From: Patescibacteria group bacterium
GTDB lineage: Bacteria; Patescibacteriota; Microgenomatia; UBA10105; UBA927
NCBI GenBank assembly: GCA_003545435.1
Contig: DPYI01000010.1
Coordinates: forward strand, 6,856-16,007
Length of the DNA: 9,152 bases
Reading direction: 5' to 3'
In this document: piece by piece, positions 1 to 7,857 of the stretch
Layout of the letters: each line of letters begins with the position of its first letter
How positions within the stretch are numbered: the first letter of the stretch is position 1
Notes under the pieces: model-generated
What the model saw: the letters and a program-made list of their open reading frames with translations, nothing else
Told to the model about the DNA's origin: nothing
Database searches by the model: none
Translations under genes and position numbers: made by a program

Positions 1-309
1 ATGGACTGTCGGATATTTACGGAAACATTGCGACAGGTGTGCTATTTCACAAAAAAAGACCCGCTTCAACACAGTGTGTCAAACGCGAGTCAGTTGTTTA
101 TTTTTTGTCCGTCCCAGCGTAATTTCTGCTTCCGATAAATAGTTATATACTTCGATAACTCAGGTTTGCAACTGAATTACTCAGCATATACCCATCTAAT
201 CCGTTTTTCTCCGCCAGCTGGCGGCTGTAAACCGGAGCAAGATGGGTATATCAGAAGCAGGAAAAAGCTGGTGATATCAATGAAAAAGTGTCCTTATGGA
301 CTAAAGCAG
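1..309. other. Region with no supported gene, containing one long palindrome
   Basis: Neither strand holds an ORF that I would call a gene. A 45-codon frame starting at base 1 and a 62-codon frame across the palindrome have no ribosome binding site and no recognisable protein character. The notable structure is the inverted repeat at 186-251, listed separately. A short GTTAT / ATAAC pair with an 8-nt spacer (about 141-158) is too short to interpret. Confidence 0.6.
186..251. repeat. 66-nt imperfect palindrome with a perfect GC-rich centre
   Basis: The outer arms ATATACCCATCT (186-197) and AGATGGGTATAT (240-251) are perfect 12-bp complements. Inside them TCCG-TTT pairs with AAAC-CGGA with one bulged base. 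The centre, CCGCCAGCTGGCGG (211-224), is a perfect 14-bp palindrome. The whole can fold as one long hairpin on either strand. There is no U-tract on either side, so it does not look like an intrinsic terminator. REP-type repeat or miniature mobile element is my inference; the structure itself is directly visible. Confidence 0.7.
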
Positions 310-462
310 TTATTCACTGCAACCAATTTCAGGATATCTCCAGTTTTCAAGTGAATCCCACCTGATTTCGATACCAACACATGTTGGCTCAATCTCAGGT
401 GAGAAGGAATTTAGAAATTCTACGACGGTGCCGGTCCGCCGTAATTTGGTGGTTATAAATTC
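310..462 (-). pseudogene. In-frame, start-less continuation of the upstream small Cys-cluster ORF
   Basis: Directly after the TAA (463-465) of the small ORF at 463-639, the same frame stays open for 50 more codons to a TAA at 310-312. It encodes a protein-like segment including TVVEFLNSFSPEIEPTCVGI and RWDSLENWRYPEIG. These 50 codons contain no ATG, GTG or TTG, so the segment cannot easily be an independent gene. It reads as the second half of a protein of about 109 residues split by one stop codon. Options are a nonsense mutation, a sequencing or assembly error, or readthrough. I do not recognise the family. Confidence 0.5.
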
Positions 463-639
463 TTATATTTCGTAAATTGCACCTCCCTCTTCCCATGCAA
501 CTAAACTTAACTTCATACGTTCAGCTGGAGACAGAGGTTCTTCCTCTATCTCTCTTTGACCACTAGCAACAGGAAAAAAGGAGCACGCATTACAATCCCC
601 CTGGCACCCTTGACATACGTTTGTATTCGGACCTTTCAT
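463..639 (-). CDS. Small Cys-cluster protein (58 aa), family not recognised
   Basis: Too short to stand out by length, but well supported. The ATG at 639 is preceded by GGAGG with a 7-nt spacer, the textbook arrangement. The protein carries a tight cluster VCQGCQGDCNACSFF, with cysteines 9, 12, 16 and 19 (CxxCxxxCxxC), followed by an acidic stretch (REIEEE) and SPAERMKLSLVAWEEGG. Four clustered cysteines would suit one zinc ion or an Fe-S cluster; that is inference. The reading frame continues past the TAA for 50 codons without a start codon, so the product may originally have been about 109 aa. No neighbour hints at a function. An unannotated frame (640-858) abuts it upstream but looks spurious. 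Confidence 0.6.
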   Translation of the reverse strand: MKGPNTNVCQGCQGDCNACSFFPVASGQREIEEEPLSPAERMKLSLVAWEEGGAIYEI

Positions 640-646
640 TTAAATG

Positions 647-651
647 CCTCC
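647..651 (-). promoter_or_regulatory. Shine-Dalgarno site of the small Cys-cluster ORF
   Basis: GGAGG on the minus strand, 7 nt before the ATG at 639. It fixes the start of an otherwise easily missed gene. Confidence 0.7.
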
Positions 652-922
652 AATCAACATTAGAATTGTTCCGAATATCTCTCTCTCCTTTAAATTCCGG
701 CCGGAGAGCCAGTTTTTTCTCTCAGCATGTTTCCCCCAAATTTCTGTTCGCTGAGAAACCGGATTCCGGATATTACGAATGTAATACCTAAAATCCGGCT
801 TCCCAGAGAATTTTTTCCTATTCACCCTCCTTAAAATCGCTCTTTTAAATTCCTTCATTCACTTGTTAAGGTGCGACATATCCGTTCATGAGATTTGCGA
901 AAAAAATCTCCGACAGATATCT

Positions 923-951
923 TTTACATAGTTTACATCTTATAGTATATA
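923..951 (+). promoter_or_regulatory. Sigma70-type promoter candidate without an evident gene
   Basis: TTTACA (923-928), a 17-bp spacer, then TATATA (946-951). This is a good match to -35/-10 consensus. An AGGGAG follows at 952-957, but the next ATG (973) opens only 14 codons. Confidence 0.4.
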
Positions 952-973
952 AGGGAGAAAATCAAGAAAAGTA

Positions 974-982
974 TGGTATACT
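974..982 (+). promoter_or_regulatory. Extended -10 box exactly 7 nt before an ATG
   Basis: TGG-TATACT (974-982) is followed after 7 nt by ATG (990), and the context closely resembles the ligase promoter at 2865-2881: TGGTATACTTG, then ATGGA. Here the frame stops after three codons (ATG GAG TTT TGA). The site is either a relic of a lost leaderless gene or drives an unidentified RNA. Confidence 0.4.
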
Positions 983-1084
983 TGGCTGTATGGAGTTTTG
1001 AGCTGAAGTCAAGATAATCGGAATGATTGCACTATCTCCGGTCATCCACACCTGGCGTTTTGGTTGAACGTGCAAAAATAAAAG

Positions 1085-1396
1085 TCAGGATACAAGAACT
1101 CCGGTCTCCCGTATTTCTTTGGCCAGAGGATCATATTTGTCGGAAAAACTGTTTATTGAGTATGGAATGATATCAACCGGCATATCCCCCTTTGGCAGGA
1201 GTTTTGTCAATAAAATGGTTTCCTTCTGAAAATCTTCTCCAAAGACGTCCGATACGACACACAGGTCAAGATCGCTCCATGCATGCGTTTTTCCTTTTGC
1301 ATGCGACCCAAAAAGAATCACCTGTGAAAACGGAATGCGTGAAGCACGCAAATTGAATACAAATTGCTGAATATAATCAGAGACTGCTGAAGTCAT
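1085..1396 (-). CDS. MNT-type nucleotidyltransferase, antitoxin of the HEPN/MNT pair
   Basis: A 103-aa minimal nucleotidyltransferase. It shows the polymerase-beta-type signature LFGSHAKGKTHAWSDLDL: G30-S31, then the metal-binding pair D42 and D44. A plausible third carboxylate is D75 in VDII. All catalytic residues expected of an active enzyme are therefore present. In the known MntA/HepT systems the MNT partner neutralises the HEPN toxin by transferring AMP onto it. Whether this pair works that way is inference from the family and gene order. Its ATG (1394-1396) overlaps the TGA of the HEPN gene (1393-1395) as ATGA, so the two are translationally coupled in one operon. Length is normal for the family. 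Plain regulation as a toxin-antitoxin operon is likely. Confidence 0.85.
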   Translation of the reverse strand: MTSAVSDYIQQFVFNLRASRIPFSQVILFGSHAKGKTHAWSDLDLCVVSDVFGEDFQKETILLTKLLPKGDMPVDIIPYSINSFSDKYDPLAKEIRETGVLVS

Positions 1397-1779
1397 AATT
1401 CTTTCTCAATAAGCAAAATCATCGCTTCTATTTTCTCCATAAAAGATTTCGTATACCCTTCCGTGGCCTTCTTGTAAAGCATGTGCTTATGAATATCATA
1501 TCGCGCCTCAACATTAAACGTCTTGATTTCCACCAAATCCGATTCTTTTTCTTCCGTCATTGGGAGTTGAAGCTTTTTCCAAAGAAATAACACATCATGA
1601 ATCGGAGGCGGGGCATCATCAAACCGGTGGATATACAACGCCTTTAAATATTTTTCAAGCGTTAAGTGACAGAAAAAAAGCGTATAAGCATACCGTTTGG
1701 CCGCATATAAATCACGAGCAACGTGCAGATCTTCTTGTGCGCTCTCTACCCACCGCTGTATCGTTTCCTTTTCTGACAT
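1393..1779 (-). CDS. HEPN-domain protein, putative toxin partner of the MNT protein
   Basis: This 128-aa helical protein matches the HEPN pattern seen beside MNT proteins. The landmarks are WVESAQEDLHVARDL (residues 10-24), FFCHLTLEKYLKAL (35-48), an HD motif in PPIHDVLFL (61-62), and FNVEARYD (88-95) before a C-terminal helix. HEPN toxins are usually ribonucleases with an RX4-6H motif. Here R93 is followed by H97 and H99 (RxxxH and RxxxxxH), so the RX4HXY motif of HepT is not exact and RNase activity is uncertain. It is the first gene of the pair and overlaps the MNT start. Its ATG lies 8 nt after a -10 box with no Shine-Dalgarno, so a leaderless message is expected. Confidence 0.85.
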   Translation of the reverse strand: MSEKETIQRWVESAQEDLHVARDLYAAKRYAYTLFFCHLTLEKYLKALYIHRFDDAPPPIHDVLFLWKKLQLPMTEEKESDLVEIKTFNVEARYDIHKHMLYKKATEGYTKSFMEKIEAMILLIEKEL

Positions 1780-1787
1780 ATACGTTT

Positions 1788-1816
1788 ATTCTACAACCTG
1801 TTTTACCCTTCCGCAA
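1788..1816 (-). promoter_or_regulatory. Promoter of the HEPN/MNT operon, predicted leaderless
   Basis: Minus-strand TTGCGG (1811-1816), a 17-bp spacer, and TAGAAT (1788-1793), then 8 nt to the ATG at 1779. Transcription should begin within about 2 nt of the start codon. An ATTACTGTAAT palindrome (1858-1868) lies about 45 bp upstream and could be an operator, which is speculative. Confidence 0.55.
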
Positions 1817-1900
1817 TCCCGTCCATAAATAATTCTTCAAAAAGAGCTCTCTACTGCATTACTGTAATTCAACCCGCCTTGCTCTCCTCGATTCAACTCC

Positions 1901-1985
1901 GGCCGCGCGTCGCCAACTGCGTGTCGCTAAAGCTTTAGCGGTGGCGCAAGGCTTTGCTGGCGACACGCGAAGCGGGCCGGCGAGG
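1901..1985. repeat. GC-rich REP-like palindrome cluster at the 3' end of the Bro-N gene
   Basis: GCGTGTCGC (1919-1927) and GCGACACGC (1960-1968) are perfect 9-bp arms. Nested in the left part is the perfect 16-bp palindrome CGCTAAAGCTTTAGCG (1925-1940), which contains the Bro-N stop codon (1935-1937). GGCCGCGCGTCGCC (1901-1914) can also pair with the GGCGACACGCG...GGGCC side (1959-1977). The composition is sharply richer in GC than its flanks. It encodes the last residues (RRPASRVASKALRHR) of the Bro-N protein. A REP-type element or a structured transcription end are both possible; no U-tract is seen. Confidence 0.65.
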
Positions 1986-2783
1986 CAGGTAATTCTTGTC
2001 GGAAACAATCGAGCGGCCAAGGCGTTTTTCTAACTTCCTTCGTGCAACCCCGGCAATATCCCCACCTTCTTTGGCGTCTCTTTTGAGTTTTGGTATCCCT
2101 TGTGAGTTTTCGGCGCGGTGAATTTCTGTTGTCGATCGTTCACCAAGCATGGTGAAAATGAGTTCAAAATCATCCATGTGATCACGAAGGTTTTCTTCTT
2201 TTAAACCTTTATGTTTCTTGTGCTGGCCGGGGGTGATTCCAAATGTAGCCTTAGAAATTTCTGCTGTCAAAATTTCATAATCTTTTTGAATCTTTGCTCC
2301 TCGCTTGTGCCACTCGTCGGTCAACTCTTCCCGAATCGCAATGCCGCGCATTCTTTTTTCTATCCAATCATCAGGGTAACCCTTAGCTTTATACAGTGCT
2401 CTTGTTCGTTTTGTGGCCAGTTCCGGATCTTCTATTTCTTGCACCCTTTCATAACCAACTCTTGCCAACCATCTTTTAAACGGTTCTGCTTTGGGAGAAG
2501 GGATTGTTTGAATAATCCGAAATACAGTTTCTGTGTTTGCACAGTCAGTGTCCCGTAATTTTCCGTCAGGAGCTTTTAATTTCAACTGTCCGATTTTTTC
2601 GGACACTTCAGAATATCCTTCTTTAACAAGCTTTGTCTTGAGATCATTCCAATATTTCCGCGGTCTGTCTGTTCCAGTCAGTGCTTCAACAACATCAACC
2701 ACAGAAAACCACCATTCGTTTTTGTGAATAGTTTTTCTTATCTCCTTACCCTTGAAGACTGCAATTTTTGTCGTTTCACCCAT
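1935..2783 (-). CDS. Bro-N domain protein (DinD-like / phage antirepressor-type)
   Basis: A 282-aa protein. The N-terminal Bro-N domain (about residues 6-115) includes KIAVFKGKEIRKTI, NEWWFSVVDVVEALTGT (22-38), DTDCANTETVFRIIQTIPSP (78-97) and EPFKRWLARVGYERVQE. Such domains are found in phage antirepressors and in the DNA-damage-inducible DinD family. The long C-terminal half (TDEWHKRGAKIQKDYEILTA, FELIFTMLGERSTTEI, ending at VSDKNYL) matches, from memory, chromosomal members common in Patescibacteria and Bacteroidetes. Its precise role is unknown; DNA or protein binding in a stress or phage response is inferred. I chose the ATG at 2783 because it begins the conserved domain and lies 7 nt after a -10 box; a frame 60 codons longer would cross the ligase promoter. 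The final 15 or so residues come from a REP-like repeat. Confidence 0.8.
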   Translation of the reverse strand: MGETTKIAVFKGKEIRKTIHKNEWWFSVVDVVEALTGTDRPRKYWNDLKTKLVKEGYSEVSEKIGQLKLKAPDGKLRDTDCANTETVFRIIQTIPSPKAEPFKRWLARVGYERVQEIEDPELATKRTRALYKAKGYPDDWIEKRMRGIAIREELTDEWHKRGAKIQKDYEILTAEISKATFGITPGQHKKHKGLKEENLRDHMDDFELIFTMLGERSTTEIHRAENSQGIPKLKRDAKEGGDIAGVARRKLEKRLGRSIVSDKNYLPRRPASRVASKALRHR

Positions 2784-2790
2784 TGTCTTA

Positions 2791-2819
2791 TTTGTATCAA
2801 TTTTGCATGTAAAAAACAA
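2791..2819 (-). promoter_or_regulatory. Promoter of the Bro-N gene, predicted leaderless
   Basis: Minus-strand TTGTTT (2814-2819), 17-bp spacer, TACAAA (2791-2796) with an upstream TG one base away (extended -10). The ATG follows 7 nt later, with no Shine-Dalgarno. It is divergent from the ligase promoter in a 97-bp gap. Confidence 0.5.
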
Positions 2820-2864
2820 CAGAAAGCGACGGCAAAAATTTCTCCAGAGTGATGAAGAATGGTG

Positions 2865-2873
2865 TGGTATACT
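2865..2873 (+). promoter_or_regulatory. Extended -10 promoter of the ligase gene, predicted leaderless
   Basis: TGG-TATACT (2865-2873) is a near-consensus extended -10 box. The ATG at 2881 follows after exactly 7 nt, where transcription should start. No -35 box or Shine-Dalgarno is visible. This site decides the start: the open frame reaches back to 2752, but that part lies upstream of the promoter and overlaps the divergent gene. Confidence 0.6.
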
Positions 2874-2880
2874 TGTCCTC

Positions 2881-5370
<2,490 letters not shown>

Positions 5371-5476
5371 ATTTTCAAATCACAAATCCCAATTTTCAAA
5401 GAAGTTACAAATTACAAATCTCAAACTTATTCCCTGCAACGCAGGGACTATTGAAAATTGAAAATTGAAAATTATT
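5371..5476. repeat. Intergenic heptad element with GC stem-loop between the ligase gene and def
   Basis: The element fills the whole gap. It starts directly after the ligase stop with ATTTTCAAATCACAAATCCC, has the stem-loop CCCTGC-AAC-GCAGGG (5432-5446), and ends in three TTGAAAA units. The stem has the same geometry as in the ligase copy (6 bp, 3-nt loop) but a different sequence. A frame overlapping the ligase stop would read NFQITNPNFQ, matching the in-frame copy. Function as terminator, processing site or mobile element is not settled. Confidence 0.8.
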
Positions 5477-6022
5477 ATGCATACTCTCGTCCAGATCCCC
5501 GACCCCATTCTCACGACTCCAACTAAGAGCGTCACATCGTTTGATAAAAAATTACAGACGATGATAGCGGATATGAAAAAAGTGCTTGTATCCGCAAAAA
5601 ATCCAAAAGGCGTTGGGCTGGCAGGTCCGCAAGCAGGATTTCCCTACCGTATCTTTCTTACCAGGCCGACCCAAAAAGATGACATCCGGGTATTTATCAA
5701 CCCTTCCATCCTCACCCTCTCCAAAGAAACAACGGACGGCGTGCCGGAACGGGAAAACAAACTGGAAGGCTGTCTCTCCATCCCGAAAATCTGGGGGGAA
5801 GTGAAAAGGCACCAAAGCCTTACCCTACGGTATCAGGATGAAACCGGAAAAACATGTGAGGAGCAATTCTCGGGATTTTTAGCAACTATCATCCAACACG
5901 AAACGGATCATGTCAACGGCATCCTCTTTACTGCTCGGGTGGTTGAGCAAAAGGGGAAATTCTATCAAACGGTAAAAGACGAGAACGGGAAGGAAGTACT
6001 GGAAGAGATTGTATTAAAATAA
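5477..6022 (+). CDS. def: Peptide deformylase
   Basis: Removes the N-formyl group from the initiator methionine of nascent proteins at the ribosome exit. The 181-aa protein has all three signatures of this metalloenzyme in order: GVGLAGPQ (residues 45-52), EGCLS (97-101) with the metal ligand C99, and HETDH (141-145) with ligands H141 and H145 and catalytic E142. Length is normal. I start it at the ATG (5477); a TTG four codons earlier lies in the repeat. No Shine-Dalgarno is visible, and the preceding 106 bp are entirely repeat, so initiation must use another signal. It sits before fmt, the classical def-fmt pairing of deformylation with formylation, and is probably transcribed with it and perhaps with the ligase gene. 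Confidence 0.95.
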   Translation: MHTLVQIPDPILTTPTKSVTSFDKKLQTMIADMKKVLVSAKNPKGVGLAGPQAGFPYRIFLTRPTQKDDIRVFINPSILTLSKETTDGVPERENKLEGCLSIPKIWGEVKRHQSLTLRYQDETGKTCEEQFSGFLATIIQHETDHVNGILFTARVVEQKGKFYQTVKDENGKEVLEEIVLK

Positions 6023-6134
6023 TTTTTAATTTGAAATTCGAAATTTGAAATAAATTTGAAGTATTTCAAATTTAAATTTCAAAATTGTTTTTGTTTGATT
6101 TCAAATTATAAATTTCAAATTTCAAATTGTCGAC
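6023..6134. repeat. A/T-rich inverted repeat filling the def-fmt gap
   Basis: Made of AATTTGAAATT-type and AATTTCAAATTT-type units. A clear hairpin lies just after def: AAATTTGAAATA (6041-6052), 9-nt loop, TATTTCAAATTT (6062-6073), with 12 perfect pairs. Further units run to the fmt start. It differs from the 5371 and 7858 elements in lacking a GC stem and in its unit sequence. No Shine-Dalgarno for fmt is seen. Confidence 0.7.
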
Positions 6135-7055
6135 ATGACCATCATCTTTTTCGGCTCAACCTCAGATTCTGTTATTGTTTTAAGCAAGCTTTTCGCGTCT
6201 CACATACCGATTTCTGCAGTCGTCACCAAAACCCCCGCACCGGTCGGAAGAAAACAGATCATCACCCCGACTCCTGTTGAAGTTTGGGCAAGGGATCACA
6301 ACATCCCGGTTCTTTCATTCCCAAACGACAAAAACAAACCCTGGCTGTACACTCATGAAGAAGATGTGGTAAACGCTCTTTCGACGTTCAAACCTGATCT
6401 ATTGATAAGCGCCTGTTATGGACAAAAAATTCCCGATTCCACCATCACAAATGCAAAATATGGCGGAGTTAATATCCATCCGTCTCTCCTTCCTAGGTGG
6501 CGCGGAGCTGATCCGGTGCCGTGGGCAATTCTATCCGGCGATCATCAAACCGGTGTTACCATCGTCCGGTTATCCGCAAAATTCGACCAAGGTATGATAC
6601 TCGCCCAGGAAAAAATCCCGATGACAGCCAAAGACGTTACCGATCCTCTCCGTACCAAACTTTTCACTATGGGCGCAGATCTTCTTATCAAAACACTTTC
6701 CGATATTCTTTCCGGAAAGATCAAAGGAACACTACGGCAATCCCAGGGTATTCCGTATGCCGGACGACTCACGCGCGATGACGGATTTGAACCGTGGGAA
6801 AAAATACAGAATGCGTTTACGGATGCTGATGAAGCTGCACGAATAGACCGAAAATTCCGCGCGTTTACTCCCTGGCCGGGAGTGTGGACTCTCATCAATC
6901 CGACAAATCCGACAAATCTACAAATCCGACAAATAAAAAAGCGAATGAAAATTTTAGAAATGCATGTAGAAAACGGAAAACTCATCCTCGATCTAGTGCA
7001 GCTGGAAGGAAAAAAACCGGTGAGTTGGGAACAATTCCAAAAAACCTACCTATAG
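6135..7055 (+). CDS. fmt: Methionyl-tRNA formyltransferase
   Basis: Formylates the initiator Met-tRNA using 10-formyltetrahydrofolate. The 306-aa protein begins with the Rossmann-type MTIIFFGSTSDSV. It carries the catalytic set N113 and H115 (GVNIHPSLLPRWRGADPVPW) and D151 (SAKFDQGMIL), and TGVTIVRL between them. The C-terminal OB-fold part includes FRAFTPWPGVWT (241-252) and LVQLEGKKPVSWEQF. Between WT (252) and MKILEMHVENGKL (271 on) lies a repeat-encoded insert (INPTNPTNLQIRQIK) where the family normally has a short beta-hairpin. The segment GTLRQSQG (198-205) before YAGRLTRDD may be another repeat remnant, less certain. Follows def at 112 bp on the same strand. Ends 31 bp before the convergent gene. 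Confidence 0.95.
   Translation: MTIIFFGSTSDSVIVLSKLFASHIPISAVVTKTPAPVGRKQIITPTPVEVWARDHNIPVLSFPNDKNKPWLYTHEEDVVNALSTFKPDLLISACYGQKIPDSTITNAKYGGVNIHPSLLPRWRGADPVPWAILSGDHQTGVTIVRLSAKFDQGMILAQEKIPMTAKDVTDPLRTKLFTMGADLLIKTLSDILSGKIKGTLRQSQGIPYAGRLTRDDGFEPWEKIQNAFTDADEAARIDRKFRAFTPWPGVWTLINPTNPTNLQIRQIKKRMKILEMHVENGKLILDLVQLEGKKPVSWEQFQKTYL
6897..6931 (+). repeat. Tandem AATCCGACA repeat inside fmt
   Basis: Three copies of AATCCGACA and one shortened copy (AATCTACA) in the order full, full, short, full. They encode NPTNPTNLQIRQI in the C-terminal domain. The 8-bp copy changes phase within the array, yet the downstream conserved frame is kept, so the total insertion must be frame-neutral. Confidence 0.8.
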
Positions 7056-7086
7056 ATTCTTTATCTCTCTGTCTCTTTATCTCTTT

Positions 7087-7380
7087 CTATTGCTTCGGTT
7101 CGCAGAAGAACGCAAGGCACCCGTTTGTGTCACGTTTAAACGTCCATCCGCCCGGACAGTCTTCAGCCCTAGGCGCGGTAAGTTGAGGACACGCCAGTCC
7201 TGCTTTGGAACGCAGGTCAAAACTGGTCCGGTTCATTTGGGTCAAAACAACAACAAGAAGAATAAATGCCAGTGTTAAAAAAATGATAAAATTCCATGCA
7301 GAAAATTCCGCAACGGATTTTCTGGTATACAAATTTTTCCTTACTGCTAATTTTCTTCTGGGGCGCGATCTGGCGGGCAT
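7087..7380 (-). CDS. Small single-pass membrane protein with a four-cysteine outer domain
   Basis: A 97-aa protein. A very basic N-terminus (MPARSRPRRKLAVRKN) is followed by one TM segment at about residues 28-48, so by the positive-inside rule the C-terminal part is outside. That part has four cysteines (C64, C75, C88, C93) in the pattern CPQLTAPRAEDCPGGW, then RDTNGCLAFFCEP. The C-PGG...D-NGC...C spacing recalls small disulfide modules such as antistasin-like or related inhibitor domains. This is a resemblance only. I start it at the ATG at 7380, which has AAGGAG 7 nt upstream; the longer frame would begin at TTG inside that signal. It converges with fmt. Confidence 0.7.
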   Translation of the reverse strand: MPARSRPRRKLAVRKNLYTRKSVAEFSAWNFIIFLTLAFILLVVVLTQMNRTSFDLRSKAGLACPQLTAPRAEDCPGGWTFKRDTNGCLAFFCEPKQ

Positions 7381-7387
7381 AAAATAA

Positions 7388-7429
7388 CTCCTTACCAATA
7401 AGCGTACCCGTGAGTCTGCAAACTGTCAA
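7388..7429 (-). promoter_or_regulatory. Promoter and Shine-Dalgarno of the four-cysteine membrane protein
   Basis: Minus-strand TTGACA (7424-7429), 17-bp spacer, TACGCT (7401-7406), then AAGGAG (7388-7393) 7 nt before the ATG. The -35 is perfect; the -10 keeps only the key T, A and final T. Confidence 0.5.
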
Positions 7430-7523
7430 GAGGGAAAAGGTTATTTCGTCTGTGTAAACTATTTCTCAATTTATAATGAGCAACAGTAACATTTTCTATT
7501 ATTCGATACAATTTCATTCAACT

Positions 7524-7557
7524 CCTCGAAAATTCAGCGTATGCATGTATTTCGAGG
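7524..7557. repeat. 8-bp inverted repeat downstream of rpmB
   Basis: CCTCGAAA (7524-7531) and TTTCGAGG (7550-7557) with an 18-nt loop. It lies about 45 nt past the rpmB stop in the direction of transcription. It could end or stabilise that transcript, but there is no U-tract after the stem. Confidence 0.45.
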
Positions 7558-7599
7558 AAAATACAAAAAAACGTTGCCATGATGGTCAAAAATACAATC

Positions 7600-7851
7600 T
7601 CACGAAGTAGTTATCGAACCCTTTACAGCTTTTTTTGCGTCAAACCGGACCCGTTTTATGCATTTCGTACACGCTCTCACCCGGGTCATGACACCGTTTA
7701 TGGGAATGGTCGCATAGTGGAGATTCGGAGCATAATTCCGCAATGTTTTTTGGGCTTTCTTTTTCCATTGACCGCCGGCCACACCTGCGTGGTGGGTGTG
7801 CTGTCTCCCTGCATGAGTTTTTTTATCGCAAAGATCGCATCGATAGGCCAT
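7600..7851 (-). CDS. rpmB: 50S ribosomal protein L28, zinc-ribbon type
   Basis: A structural protein of the large ribosomal subunit. The 83-aa product has two CxxC pairs, C5/C8 (YRCDLCDK) and C61/C64 (ACTKCIKR), expected to bind one zinc ion. Between them are L28 landmarks: a Gly/His-rich stretch (GRQHTHHAG), then the APNLHYATI segment corresponding to the PNLQ region and NGVMTRVRA. I place the start at the ATG at 7851 (MAYRCD); 12 more upstream codons are open only because they lie in an A/T repeat. No Shine-Dalgarno is seen. The gene stands alone, divergent from the M50 protease gene, with a heptad element as its putative 5' leader. Confidence 0.88.
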   Translation of the reverse strand: MAYRCDLCDKKTHAGRQHTHHAGVAGGQWKKKAQKTLRNYAPNLHYATIPINGVMTRVRACTKCIKRVRFDAKKAVKGSITTS

Positions 7852-7857
7852 AATAAC

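Larger units (their letters stand above)
640..1084. other. Region without a convincing gene; hairpin and two plus-strand promoter-like sites
   Basis: A 72-codon minus-strand frame (640-858) lacks a ribosome binding site, is unusually basic and resembles nothing I know, so I do not call it. At 759-798 there is a nested hairpin: CCGGATT/AATCCGG outside, ATTAC-GAAT-GTAAT inside. On the plus strand two promoter-like sites (923-951 and 974-982) point into a stretch with only tiny frames. This could be a decayed gene or a small RNA. I see no terminator. Confidence 0.5.

Noticed and set aside
1..138. 45-codon plus-strand frame beginning with ATG at base 1
   Set aside because: Upstream sequence is not visible, codon content looks random and the product resembles nothing known.
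141..158. GTTAT-8 nt-ATAAC, reminiscent of a recombination site
   Set aside because: Five-bp arms are expected by chance in A/T-rich DNA and no recombinase is present.
166..354. 62-codon plus-strand frame over the palindrome
   Set aside because: It starts at a non-ATG codon without a ribosome binding site and is mostly a translation of the inverted repeat; it also overlaps the better minus-strand frame.
357..402. Inverted repeat CACCTGA...TCAGGTG around CCAAC-ACAT-GTTGG
   Set aside because: It lies within the protein-like second half of the split Cys-cluster frame, has large internal loops and no U-tract, so it is not a credible terminator.
640..858. 72-codon minus-strand frame abutting the Cys-cluster gene
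   Set aside because: No Shine-Dalgarno or close -10 box at its start, very basic composition, and its last codons are just the ribosome binding region of the next gene.
6718..6750. Fmt segment GTLRQSQG as a REP-derived insertion
   Set aside because: The peptide resembles repeat-derived phrases, but no palindrome is visible in the DNA, so it is only mentioned within the fmt entry.
7392..7517. 41-codon minus-strand frame (MKLYRIIENV...) with GAGGAG only 4 nt upstream, ending in the Shine-Dalgarno of the four-cysteine gene
   Set aside because: Spacing is short, it contains the TTGACA promoter of the next gene, and no family is recognisable. Possible but unsupported.
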